A stretch of 64,000 nucleotides of DNA, taken from contig NZ_CP054932.1 of the NCBI RefSeq assembly GCF_013364275.1, positions 4,464,001 to 4,528,000 on the forward strand. The letters are read 5' to 3'. This DNA is from Actinomadura sp. NAK00032 (GTDB taxonomy: Bacteria; Actinomycetota; Actinomycetes; Streptosporangiales; Streptosporangiaceae). The position numbers and the translations under genes are program-made. The notes beneath the pieces are model-generated. The model did no database searches. It had not been told where the DNA came from and saw only the letters and a list, made by a program, of their open reading frames with translations. Below are positions 25,724-32,845 of the stretch, piece by piece; position 1 is the stretch's first letter, and the number at the start of each line of letters is the position of its first letter.

Positions 25724-26566
25724 TCAGAGTCCGATGTCGGTTAGCCACTGCCCGGTGGTGCGGGGGGTGACGCCGAGCAGCTTCTGGGCGGAGTTCTCGG
25801 GCGCGATCGAGCGGTCCGGGAGCGTGCTCATGGCCGCGTAGGCCCCGGCCACGTCGGCGGCGGGGCCCTCGCCGATCAGGGGTGCGATGGAGCTGCGCAT
25901 CTGCTCGGGGGTGATCTGCTCGAAGACCACGTTCTTGCCGAAGTGGGCGCCGAACGCCTCGGCTAGGTCCGGTCCGGTGATCGCCGGGTACTGCCCGACG
26001 GAGACCACGCCGGTGATGTCCGGGCGGTCGAGCAGGGCGACGACGGCGTCGGCGATGTCCAGGTGCGACGCCCAGGAGACGGCGAAGTCCGCGTGGATCG
26101 CGTAGGGCAGCACACCCCGCTCGCGGACCGCGTCGATGACGTAAGGCATGAGCAGGTTCTCCAGGTACAACGTAGGCTCGATCACCGCGTACGACACCCC
26201 GAGGTCCGCCAGGCCGCTGACCAGCATTGCGGCCGCGCCGCCGGTGTCGTGGTCGGTCGGGTAACCGCTAGTGGAGAACACCACGCGGGCCGGGCCAGCC
26301 TCGCGGACAGCGGCGACGATGTTGCGCGCGTAGGTCTGGCGGTCTTCTTCGGAGACCACCGGCAGGTGGACGAACACCCCGTCGGCGCCGCGGTATGCCT
26401 TGGTCAGTTCCTCCGTGGAGGAGTATCCGGCGGCCACCACGCGCGCGCCGTCCACGACGGCGTCCGGGTTGCGGGTCACAGCGGTCACGGGCTTGCCCGC
26501 GGCAGCGAGAGCGGCGACGACGGGGGCACCCTGGGCGCCGGTGGCGCCATGAATCACGTAGGTCAT
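25724..26566 (-). CDS. NmrA-like NAD(P)-binding oxidoreductase (transposon cargo)
   Basis: 280-aa atypical SDR of the NmrA/TMR family. The N-terminal nucleotide loop is GATGAQGAPVVAAL, followed by VTAVTRNPD (cofactor-selecting Arg), FVHLPVVSEEDRQTYARN and VVFSTSGYPTD, and the substrate side contains VIEPTLYLENLLMPYV. Relatives act as quinone or NADPH-linked redox enzymes or sensors (QorB-like). It is transcribed away from an HxlR regulator across 64 bp that hold an inverted repeat, the usual arrangement of HxlR-controlled detoxification genes, here carried inside a Tn3 element. Confidence 0.82.
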   Translation of the reverse strand: MTYVIHGATGAQGAPVVAALAAAGKPVTAVTRNPDAVVDGARVVAAGYSSTEELTKAYRGADGVFVHLPVVSEEDRQTYARNIVAAVREAGPARVVFSTSGYPTDHDTGGAAAMLVSGLADLGVSYAVIEPTLYLENLLMPYVIDAVRERGVLPYAIHADFAVSWASHLDIADAVVALLDRPDITGVVSVGQYPAITGPDLAEAFGAHFGKNVVFEQITPEQMRSSIAPLIGEGPAADVAGAYAAMSTLPDRSIAPENSAQKLLGVTPRTTGQWLTDIGL

Positions 26567-26570
26567 GACG

Positions 26571-26615
26571 CCATTAGTGCATACGATGCACCGGTTACAT
26601 CAACTGCACTAATGG
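26571..26615. promoter_or_regulatory. HxlR-type operator region between divergent cargo genes
   Basis: Perfect 11-bp inverted repeat CCATTAGTGCA (26571-26581) and TGCACTAATGG (26605-26615). A nested GTGCA-n5-TGCAC (26578-26592) overlaps the left arm. Position between two divergent starts fits autoregulation by the HxlR protein and control of the oxidoreductase. Confidence 0.6.
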
Positions 26616-26630
26616 GGTAAAATCCAAAAT

Positions 26631-26966
26631 GTGATTGATCCCGGTCTGCCCGAGTGCGGTGTCGCCCGATTCCTCACCCTCCTCAACGGCCCGTGGGCCA
26701 CCCTGATCGTGCGCGAACTGCTGCACGGCCCCCACCGCTTCACCGAACTGCGTGAGGCGCTGCCCGGCATCAGCCCCCACACCCTGACCAGCAGGCTGCG
26801 CCAGTTCGAGCGGCACGGCATCGTCACCCGCACCACCTACGCGGAGATCCCGCCCCGCGTCGAATACGAACTCACCCCTCTCGGCGAGGGGCTGCGCGAC
26901 GTCCTGGAGGCCATGGGGGCCTGGGCCATGGCGGTGCCGGATCACGAAGCCGACGTCACCGTCTGA
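26631..26966 (+). CDS. HxlR-family winged-helix regulator (transposon cargo)
   Basis: 111-aa MarR-like regulator. The family pattern is complete: an N-terminal redox-capable Cys (PECGVARFL, Cys9), GPWATLIVRELLHGPHRFTEL, the recognition helix SPHTLTSRLRQFERHGIV and the wing ending YELTPLGEGL. Several HxlR proteins sense aldehydes, quinones or disulphide stress through such a cysteine. The GTG at 26631 has TAAAAT 7 nt upstream and no Shine-Dalgarno, so it is leaderless. It probably regulates the divergent NmrA-like gene. Confidence 0.85.
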   Translation: MIDPGLPECGVARFLTLLNGPWATLIVRELLHGPHRFTELREALPGISPHTLTSRLRQFERHGIVTRTTYAEIPPRVEYELTPLGEGLRDVLEAMGAWAMAVPDHEADVTV

Positions 26967-27072
26967 CATACGCCCCGCCGGGGGCGTGGGTCCGAACTCA
27001 CCACGTCTCAGGCCGCGAGGCCGATCCGACCAGCCGTACTCCGCCAGCAGCGCACAAAATCCGGAGGAATCG

Positions 27073-27210
27073 CGTTCATCTAACGAACGTCTGACGAACG
27101 CGAACGGAAACCCGTCGGAACACGCCGCCGTACCCCGCCAAACCCTTCATCTGGCCGTTCATTTTCCGCTAGCGTTCAGCTACCTCTCACGGCACGTTTG
27201 ATGAACGGAG
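27073..27210. promoter_or_regulatory. Probable res site of the Tn3 element
   Basis: The 255-bp gap before tnpR holds related imperfect inverted repeats built on CGTTC/GAACG: CGTTCATCTAACGAACG (27073-27089) followed by GACGAACG, CGTTC-n10-GCGTTC around 27156-27177, and CGTTTGATGAACG just before tnpR. Three such subsites next to the resolvase gene are the layout of a Tn3 res site, which would also let TnpR repress itself. Confidence 0.55.
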
Positions 27211-27221
27211 GGCGCTCTTCG

Positions 27222-27812
27222 ATGGCGCTCATCGGCCTGGTCCGGGTCAGCACTGACAAGCAGAACACCCAGCGGCAGCACGACGCCCTCGATCCCATCT
27301 GCTGGAAGGTCTTCGAGGAGAAGATCAGCGGCAAGCTCGCCACCGACGACCGGCCCGACCTGTTGAACGCGCTGTCCTACATCCGCGACGGCGACCTGCT
27401 GACCGTCCAAGAGGTCGACCGCCTCGGCCGTAACCTCCTGGAAGGCCTGATCGTCCTCAACGACCTGTTCCAGCGCGGCATCGGCGTCAAGGTACTGGAG
27501 GGCATCGCCGCCGGCGAGCACACCGAACGCTCCTTCATCCTCGACCTGGCCCTCGCCCTGGCCGAGGACCGCCGCCGCGACATCGTCCGCAAGACCAAGA
27601 ACGGCCTGGAGACCGCCCGCAAGCAAGGCAAGGTCGGCGGCCGCCGGCCCGTCGTCGACGACGACAAACGCGCCGCGATCCTGGCCCGCCGCCGGCGCGG
27701 GGAATCCATCCGCACCATCGCCGCCGGGGTGAAGGTCTCCGTCGGCGTCGTCCACAAGACCCTCAAGCCCGCCGAGGGCAACCCCACCGACCAGCCCGGC
27801 CTCATCGACTGA
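27222..27812 (+). CDS. tnpR: Serine resolvase TnpR
   Basis: 196-aa resolvase/invertase recombinase that resolves Tn3 cointegrates at res. The nucleophile Ser10 lies in LVRVSTDKQNTQRQ; the catalytic arginines in DRLGRN and the YIRDGDLLTVQEVDR core are intact. A long E-helix, the RRPVVDDDKRAAILARR arm and the C-terminal helix-turn-helix (SIRTIAAGVKVSVGVVHKTL) follow. The ATG at 27222 begins MALIGLVRVS; an ATG at 27201 is in frame but lies inside the presumed res repeats. It is 17 nt from the right terminal repeat. Confidence 0.93.
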   Translation: MALIGLVRVSTDKQNTQRQHDALDPICWKVFEEKISGKLATDDRPDLLNALSYIRDGDLLTVQEVDRLGRNLLEGLIVLNDLFQRGIGVKVLEGIAAGEHTERSFILDLALALAEDRRRDIVRKTKNGLETARKQGKVGGRRPVVDDDKRAAILARRRRGESIRTIAAGVKVSVGVVHKTLKPAEGNPTDQPGLID

Positions 27813-27828
27813 CCCCGGCCCCCAGCCA

Positions 27829-27912
27829 CCCGCATCGAAACGGCCAGTCATGACGAGACGAGCCCGCCGGGCTCCTTAACGTGACTGGCCGTTTGGTTGC
27901 TGCTCAAGCCCC
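27829..27912 (-). repeat. Right terminal inverted repeat of the Tn3 element
   Basis: Reverse complement of the left end over 84 bp with three mismatches, starting GGGGCTTGAGCAGCAACC from the outer side, and carrying the same internal hairpin. Confidence 0.92.
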
Positions 27913-27917
27913 GCGTC
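27913..27917. repeat. Target-site duplication, right copy
   Basis: GCGTC, identical to 22099-22103. Removing the element and one copy restores a continuous MFS reading frame. Confidence 0.9.
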
Positions 27918-27932
27918 CAGCCGGTCATCCAC
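27918..27932 (-). pseudogene. Detached 5' end of the MFS exporter gene
   Basis: On the minus strand GTG GAT GAC CGG CTG followed by the duplicated GACGC joins in frame, once the transposon is removed, to CGG CTG CCG GCC ACG ATC GGG GTG at 22098 and below. This gives an N-terminus VDDRLDARLPATIGVVLLGG. An in-frame TGA 12 nt upstream of the GTG fixes it as the original start. The TetR operator lies immediately in front. Confidence 0.75.
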
Positions 27933-27937
27933 ATCTG

Positions 27938-27955
27938 TTGAACTCATGGGTTCAA
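27938..27955. promoter_or_regulatory. TetR operator 1 (exporter side)
   Basis: TTGAACTCATGGGTTCAA is an 18-bp inverted repeat with one imperfect base pair position in each half, 6 nt from the original MFS start. A related copy overlaps the -10 of the tetR gene, so one repressor would control both directions. Confidence 0.65.
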
Positions 27956-28000
27956 GTTAATGGTCTCATGAGTCCATGTTCAACCCTGGAGTCCATTGAG

Positions 28001-28018
28001 TTGAACCCGCGGGTACAA
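28001..28018. promoter_or_regulatory. TetR operator 2 overlapping the tetR -10
   Basis: TTGAACCCGCGGGTACAA repeats the motif of operator 1 with one mismatch in the palindrome. Its right half forms part of the -10 TACAAT (28014-28019), which is 7 nt before the ATG. Confidence 0.65.
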
Positions 28019-28026
28019 TCAGGGTC

Positions 28027-28650
28027 ATGGCGACGACACGCGGAGGCGGCGACCGGCGGCAGGCGATCCTCGAGGGCGCCTTCACCGTGTTCGCCCGCCG
28101 CGGCTACGCCCAGGCGTGCGTCAAGGAGGTGGCCGCCGAGGCCGGCGTGGCCAAGCCCACCGTCTACAACCACCTCAACGACAAGGCGACCCTGTTCCGG
28201 CACGCGATGCAGGCCGCGGCGCAGACCGCCCTGGACGAGCGGCTCGCCGCCCTCGACCCGCTCAAAGACCCCGGCGGCGACCTGCCCGCCACCCTCCGGG
28301 ACGTCGCGCAGCGGCTCCTGCGGCTGCACACCGACGACCGCGCCTGCGCGCTGCGGCGCCTGCTCTACTCGGAGATCACCCACGTCCCCGACATCCTGGA
28401 GATCGTCACCGAGAGCGGCCCGCACCGCCTCACCCAGGCGCTCGCCGACCGGTTCGCCCGCCTCGCCCTCGCCGGCCGGCTCCGCGTCACCGACCCCGAC
28501 CTGGCCGCCGAGCAGTTCCTCGCCCTGCTCACCGGCCCGCTGGAGGCCCGCACCCGGATGGGCACCCGCCCGATCGGCGACACCGCGCTCGACGACCTGG
28601 CCCGCACCGCCGTCGAGGCCTTCCTGTACCTCTCCGGCCCCGCCGGGTGA
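28027..28650 (+). CDS. TetR-family repressor of the disrupted efflux operon
   Basis: 207-aa TetR protein. The N-terminal helix-turn-helix reads AILEGAFTVFARRGYAQACVKEVAAEAGVAKPTVYNHL in adjoining blocks; the C-terminal ligand domain matches the TetR_C_7/AefR-like group (ALRRLLYSEITHVPDIL). The leaderless ATG has TACAAT 7 nt upstream. Two copies of a TTGAACCC-type palindrome lie between it and the divergent exporter. Because the exporter now contains a Tn3 element, this repressor has probably lost its main target. Confidence 0.87.
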   Translation: MATTRGGGDRRQAILEGAFTVFARRGYAQACVKEVAAEAGVAKPTVYNHLNDKATLFRHAMQAAAQTALDERLAALDPLKDPGGDLPATLRDVAQRLLRLHTDDRACALRRLLYSEITHVPDILEIVTESGPHRLTQALADRFARLALAGRLRVTDPDLAAEQFLALLTGPLEARTRMGTRPIGDTALDDLARTAVEAFLYLSGPAG

Positions 28651-28677
28651 CCGCCCCGCCCGGCGGCGCGGGGCGGG

Positions 28678-29700
28678 TCACAGGAGGGTGAGCTGCTGCG
28701 GGCGCCGGGGCGGCGCGGCGGAGGCGGGACGGTGCCCGGCGCGGCGGCCGATGCCGTACTCGGCGGCCAGGCCGCGGACGCGGCGGGCGATCGCCTCCTG
28801 GTAGTCGCGGGGGGCGTAGGCGCCGCCGCGGTACAGGCGCGCGTAGGGGGCGACCAGGTCGGGCCGGTGCTCGCGCAGCCACCCCAGGAACCAATCGCGG
28901 GCGCCGGGCCGCAGGTGCAGCGTGATCGCCGACACCGAGGTGGCGCCCGCGTCGGCGATCTGCCGGACCGCGGCCGCCAGCTGGGCGGGGGAGTCCGACA
29001 GGTAGGGCAGCACCGGGCCCATCAGGACCGAGCAGTCGATCCCGGCGTCGTTGAGCGCCGCGCAGGCCTCCAGGCGGCGCCGCGGCGGCGGGGTGCCCGG
29101 CTCGGTCAGCCGCCACAGGTCGGGGTCGACCGTGCCGACCGACACCGCCGTGCCGACCCGGGTGCGGGCGGCGGCCTCCTGCAGCAGCGGCAGGTCGCGC
29201 AGGATGAGCGTGCCCTTGGTCAGGATCGAGAAGGGGTTGGCGGCGTCGGAGAGGGCGGCCAGGATGCCCGGCATGAGCCGGTAGCGGCCCTCCGCGCGCT
29301 GGTAGCAGTCGACGTTGGTGCCCATCGCGATGGGCTCGCCCCGCCACCGCGGCGCGGCCAGCTCGGCGCGGACGCGTTCGGCGGCGTTGACCTTCACCAC
29401 GATCCGCGAGTCGAAGTCCGCACCCGCGTCCATGTCGAGATACTCGTGAGATTTGCGGGCGAAACAGTAAAGGCAGGCATGGGAGCAGCCCCGGTAGGGG
29501 TTGACCGTCCAGCGGAACGGGACGCGGGAGGCCTCCGGGACCTTGTTGATGACGGTGCGGGCCCGGACCTCGTAGAAGGTCATGCCGCGAAAGCCCGGGG
29601 TGTCGATCGTCCGCGCGACGGCCCGCCGCTCGATCAGCGGCTGCTGCCGCGGGGCTCCGGCGGCGGTGGCGTCGTCCAGCCGCAGATGGTCCCAGCGCAC
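28678..29700 (-). CDS. Radical SAM protein, Rv2578c/SplB-like
   Basis: 340-aa radical SAM enzyme. The [4Fe-4S] motif is in NPYRGCSHACLYCFAR (C-x3-C-x2-C). Other conserved pieces are HEYLDMDAGADFDSRIVVK, GTNVDCYQRAEGRYRLMPG and SILTKGTLILRDLPLL, matching actinobacterial Rv2578c-type proteins that resemble spore photoproduct lyase. The start is a GTG at 29700 with GGAGGGGGCGGA upstream, giving the family-typical VRWDHLRLDD. An SOS-like box lies 57 nt upstream, in keeping with a DNA-repair role. The exact reaction is unknown. Confidence 0.85.
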   Translation of the reverse strand: MRWDHLRLDDATAAGAPRQQPLIERRAVARTIDTPGFRGMTFYEVRARTVINKVPEASRVPFRWTVNPYRGCSHACLYCFARKSHEYLDMDAGADFDSRIVVKVNAAERVRAELAAPRWRGEPIAMGTNVDCYQRAEGRYRLMPGILAALSDAANPFSILTKGTLILRDLPLLQEAAARTRVGTAVSVGTVDPDLWRLTEPGTPPPRRRLEACAALNDAGIDCSVLMGPVLPYLSDSPAQLAAAVRQIADAGATSVSAITLHLRPGARDWFLGWLREHRPDLVAPYARLYRGGAYAPRDYQEAIARRVRGLAAEYGIGRRAGHRPASAAPPRRPQQLTLL

Positions 29701-29756
29701 TCCGCCCCCTCCGAGCCGTATTCGAACACGTGAACGATCAGCGCGTCCGGCCAGTA

Positions 29757-29772
29757 TGGAACGGGTGTTCGA
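29757..29772. promoter_or_regulatory. SOS (LexA) box-like element
   Basis: TGGAACGGGTGTTCGA differs at one position from the actinobacterial SOS box TCGAAC-n4-GTTCGA. A second imperfect site, TCGAACACGTGAACGA, starts at 29722. Both lie in the promoter region of the radical SAM gene and divergent from the lipoprotein gene. Confidence 0.45.
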
Positions 29773-29874
29773 AGATCGCAAGGTGAAGGGCGGGTGAAAC
29801 GGGACGGTGGGGTAGGACACGGACATCGTGGTTCCGGCCCGAGCATCGCAACGGGTGCGTAACAATGGGCCGCT

Positions 29875-31530
29875 ATGGCATGGCGAACCAAGATCCGGGC
29901 AGTGGCGGCGGCGACGGCCGCGGGGGTGTCGGCGCTCACGCTCGCCGCCTGCGGCATCCCCGCCTTCGGCGACCGCGAGGGCGGCGGGCGCGGCGCGGTC
30001 CCCCCGCCCGGCGCGGCGGCCGAGTGCCCCCGCGTCGCCGCGCCCGGCGACTCCGCGCACCGGCAGCTGCGCGGCATGTGGATCGCCACCGTCGGCGGCA
30101 TCGACTGGCCCAAGGACGCCGGCGGCTCCGCCGCCGCGCAGAAGAAGCAGTTCACCGAGCTCCTCGACACCGCCGCCGCGATGAACATGAACGCGGTGTT
30201 CGTCCAGATCCGCCCGAACTCCGACGCCTTCTACGACTCCCCCTACGAGCCGTGGTCGCAGTGGATCACCGGCACCCAGGGCAAGGACCCCGGCTACGAC
30301 GTCCTGGCGTTCATGCTCAAGGAGGCCCACGCCCGCAACCTGGAGTTCCACGCCTGGTTCAACCCCTACCGGGTGTCGCGGCAGGACGACGTCGGCAAGC
30401 TGCACCCCAAGAGCCCCGCCCGGCAGCACCCCGACTGGGTCCGCAAGTACGGGACCGGGCTGTGGTACGACCCCGGCCTGCCGCAGGTCCGCGACCTGGC
30501 CGCCAAGGCCGTCATGGACGTCGTCACCAAGTACGACATCGACGCCGTCCACTTCGACGACTACTTCTACCCCTACCCCGAGGGCGGCGACTTCCCCGAC
30601 GACGCCTCCTACAAGGCCTACGGCAAGGGCCAGAAGCGCGCCGACTGGCGCCGCCGCAACGTCGACACCCTCGTGGAGTCCCTGTCCCGCAAGATCCACG
30701 ACGCCAAGCCCTGGGTGCGGTTCGGCATCAGCCCCTTCGGCGTCTGGCGCAACAAGAGCAGCGACCCCGCCGGATCCCCCACCCGCGCCCTGCAGAGCTA
30801 CGACGACATCTACGCCGACACCCGCAAATGGATCAAGAAGGGGTGGATCGACTACATCACCCCGCAGCTGTACTGGCCGATCGGCGACCCCCGCGCCGAC
30901 TACGCCGACCTCGTCGCCTGGTGGGCCGCGCAGGTCAAGGGCACCGGCGTGCAGCTGACCATCGGGCAGGCCGCCTACCGCGTCGGCGCCGACAGCGCCT
31001 GGAAGAACCCCGCCGAACTGTCGCGCCACCTCACCCTGAACGCCAAGTACCCGCAGGTCCGCGGCGACGTGTTCTTCAGCGCCTCCGACATCGCCGCCAA
31101 CCGCCGCGGGTTCGCCGCCCGGCTCCGCGACGACCACTACGCCCGCCCCGCCATCCCGCCCCCCGCCCCGGCCGGCACCTCGGCCGGCGGCAGCGGCGGC
31201 AAGACCGGCGCGGACGGCGGCACCGGCACCGCGGCCGCGCCGCCGGCCGTCCGCGGCACCGCCGCCGCCCCCGGCGGCAAGGGCGTCCGCGTCACCTGGC
31301 AGCCCGCCGAGGGCGCCGCCTCCTACGCCGTCTACCGGGTCGAGGGCACCCGCCCCGGCTGCGCCCCCGTCGACCCCCGCACCCTCATCGCCGCCGTCCG
31401 CGGCGGCGGCATCATCGACCCGACCGCCGAGCCCGGCCGCGCCTACACCTACTACGTCACCGCGCTGGACCGCCTCCACCGCGAGAGCGCCCCCGGCCGC
31501 GGCGCAACGGCCACCGCCGCGAAGGGATAA
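29875..31530 (+). CDS. GHL10 family lipoprotein (glycosyl hydrolase-like)
   Basis: 551-aa exported lipoprotein. The signal peptide ends in the lipobox LAAC (Cys26). Residues about 65-420 form a TIM-barrel domain of the GHL10/DUF187 family: RGMWIATVGGIDWPK, AMNMNAVFVQIRPNSDAFY, EFHAWFNPYRV, and the acidic site IDAVHFDDYFYPYP, followed by SPFGVWRNK. After a Gly/Ala/Pro linker a fibronectin type III-like domain closes the protein (VRVTWQPAEGAASYAVYRV). Relatives are linked to cell-wall polymer breakdown or remodelling; the substrate is not established. No partner gene is adjacent. Confidence 0.85.
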   Translation: MAWRTKIRAVAAATAAGVSALTLAACGIPAFGDREGGGRGAVPPPGAAAECPRVAAPGDSAHRQLRGMWIATVGGIDWPKDAGGSAAAQKKQFTELLDTAAAMNMNAVFVQIRPNSDAFYDSPYEPWSQWITGTQGKDPGYDVLAFMLKEAHARNLEFHAWFNPYRVSRQDDVGKLHPKSPARQHPDWVRKYGTGLWYDPGLPQVRDLAAKAVMDVVTKYDIDAVHFDDYFYPYPEGGDFPDDASYKAYGKGQKRADWRRRNVDTLVESLSRKIHDAKPWVRFGISPFGVWRNKSSDPAGSPTRALQSYDDIYADTRKWIKKGWIDYITPQLYWPIGDPRADYADLVAWWAAQVKGTGVQLTIGQAAYRVGADSAWKNPAELSRHLTLNAKYPQVRGDVFFSASDIAANRRGFAARLRDDHYARPAIPPPAPAGTSAGGSGGKTGADGGTGTAAAPPAVRGTAAAPGGKGVRVTWQPAEGAASYAVYRVEGTRPGCAPVDPRTLIAAVRGGGIIDPTAEPGRAYTYYVTALDRLHRESAPGRGATATAAKG

Positions 31531-31587
31531 TGATCATGATCTCTGGGGAGGAACCAGTCACCTGACCACCCCCCGGAGGTTTGAAGC

Positions 31588-31788
31588 ATGGCGCTGTCGA
31601 TGGAGGAGCAGCGGATCCTCACCCAGATCGAGGTCCGCCTGAGCGAGGACGACCCGCGGCTGGCCCAGCGCCTGTCCCGCCACGGCACCCCCCGCGGCCG
31701 GCGGACCCGCACCATCGTCCTCGCCGCCGCCGCCGTCATCATCGTCCTGGCCGCGGTCGGCGCCGGCATCGCCGCCGCCGTCCTGTAA
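31588..31788 (+). CDS. DUF3040 family small membrane protein
   Basis: 66-aa protein. It opens with the DUF3040 signature LSMEEQRILTQIEVRLSEDDPRLAQRLS and ends in a single hydrophobic helix (TIVLAAAAVIIVLAAVGAGIAAAVL, in two pieces). GGAGG precedes the ATG. The family is widespread in actinomycetes and its function is unknown; this copy is shorter than the usual 100-130 aa and has one membrane segment instead of two. Confidence 0.8.
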   Translation: MALSMEEQRILTQIEVRLSEDDPRLAQRLSRHGTPRGRRTRTIVLAAAAVIIVLAAVGAGIAAAVL

Positions 31789-31819
31789 CACCCGCCCAGC
31801 CCCAGCCCGCGCGCACGCG

Positions 31820-31866
31820 AACGCCGAGACCCCGGCGAGATCCGATCTCACCGGGGCCTCGGCGTT
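31820..31866 (+). terminator. Hairpin terminator after the DUF3040 gene
   Basis: AACGCCGAG-A-CCCCGG pairs with CCGGGG-C-CTCGGCGTT with a single mismatch and a 15-nt loop. Beyond it, 31867-32159 holds no gene that I can support. Confidence 0.7.
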
Positions 31867-32159
31867 CAAGCCGGTGTGGAGGTCGCCTCACGGCGAAAGG
31901 CACAACGAAGCTCCAGCCCGGACCGCATGGGACCGGCGGTATTCCCCGAAGGCATCAGGTAGAGCCCGGGGGACACATGCCACACCGACCCCTCCACTGT
32001 AACGGCTCCCTGCCCGTGCCTCCGCCACCGCCACCCCCGCGCGGCGTCCACCTCACCCCGCAGTGAGGGTTGTCTACGCCCGTGCACCGCCCCGCGCGCG
32101 GGCGCGTCCTGACTATGACCGCACACCGCGCAAGGCGCACCGAACCGGGGGACACCACC

Positions 32160-32729
32160 ATGACCACCACGGGGACGACACGGCCCGCAGCCGCCGCACC
32201 GCCCGGCACCCCGCCCGCCCGCGACCAGGAGACCGACCCCACCGCCGGGGGCCGCGCGGCGGCCGCCTGGGACCTGCCCGCCCAGCCCCGCGCCGCCGCC
32301 CGCGCCCGCGACCTCACCGCCCGCGCCCTGCGCGGCTGGCACGTCACCGACCCCGACGACACCGCCGACATCGTCCTCATGGTCGACGAACTCGTCACCA
32401 ACGCCGTCGTGCACGGCACCGGCCCCGTCCACCTCGCCCTGCGCCTGGACGGCGACCCGCACGGCGGCCCGAACAGCCGCCCGGGCGGTGGACCGGGCGG
32501 CGCCCTGCTCACCGCCGAGGTCAGCGACGCCGACCCCGCCGCACCCACCGCCCCCGGCGCACCGCCCCGCGTCCTGGACTGGGCCGAGGCCGGCCGTGGA
32601 CTGCTCCTGGTCGCCGCCCTCGCCACCGACCACGGCGCCCGGCCCCACCCGCCCGGCAAGACCGTCTGGTTCACCCGCCGCACCGCCCCCGCCCACCCCG
32701 TCACCCGCGAAGACACCGCCGCGCCCTGA
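32160..32729 (+). CDS. RsbW-like ATP-binding protein (HATPase_c_2)
   Basis: 189-aa GHKL ATPase domain protein of the anti-sigma factor/serine kinase type common in actinomycetes. Conserved pieces are ARDLTARALRGW, the N-box IVLMVDELVTNAVVHG, the G1-like DADPAAP (normally D-x-G), and GRGLLLVAALATDHGARP (G2). The first 35 residues are a Thr/Ala/Pro-rich tail. The ATG at 32160 has GGGGGA 7 nt upstream; ATG 32115 is an alternative. Partners are likely STAS-domain antagonists or PP2C phosphatases, none of which is adjacent. The G1 box deviates from D-x-G-x-G, so ATP binding may be weakened. Confidence 0.78.
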   Translation: MTTTGTTRPAAAAPPGTPPARDQETDPTAGGRAAAAWDLPAQPRAAARARDLTARALRGWHVTDPDDTADIVLMVDELVTNAVVHGTGPVHLALRLDGDPHGGPNSRPGGGPGGALLTAEVSDADPAAPTAPGAPPRVLDWAEAGRGLLLVAALATDHGARPHPPGKTVWFTRRTAPAHPVTREDTAAP

Positions 32730-32845
32730 CCCGGCCGCGCCTGAGCCACCCGTCCTCACCCGCCCGTCCTTGCCGCGCCCCCGGACCGCGCCCACCGGGC
32801 ACACGAACCGGGTACGGGGGCGGCGCCGCCGGGCCGGGGGGCGGT

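Larger units (their letters stand above)
22104..27912 (+). mobile_element. Complete Tn3-family transposon with redox-type cargo
   Basis: A 5,809-bp element bounded by 84-bp inverted repeats and a perfect 5-bp target duplication. It encodes a full-length TnpA, a serine resolvase TnpR, a probable res site, a remnant of a second recombinase, and a cargo pair of an NmrA-like oxidoreductase divergent from an HxlR regulator. The outer 38 bp start with GGGG and end in ACGTTAAG, as in Tn3. All essential parts look intact, so the insertion is probably recent and the element may still move. It sits in codon 7 of an MFS exporter gene. Confidence 0.95.

Noticed and set aside
31867..32159. Possible small gene before the RsbW-like ATPase
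   Set aside because: Short frames on either strand have no ribosome binding site and no recognisable domain.
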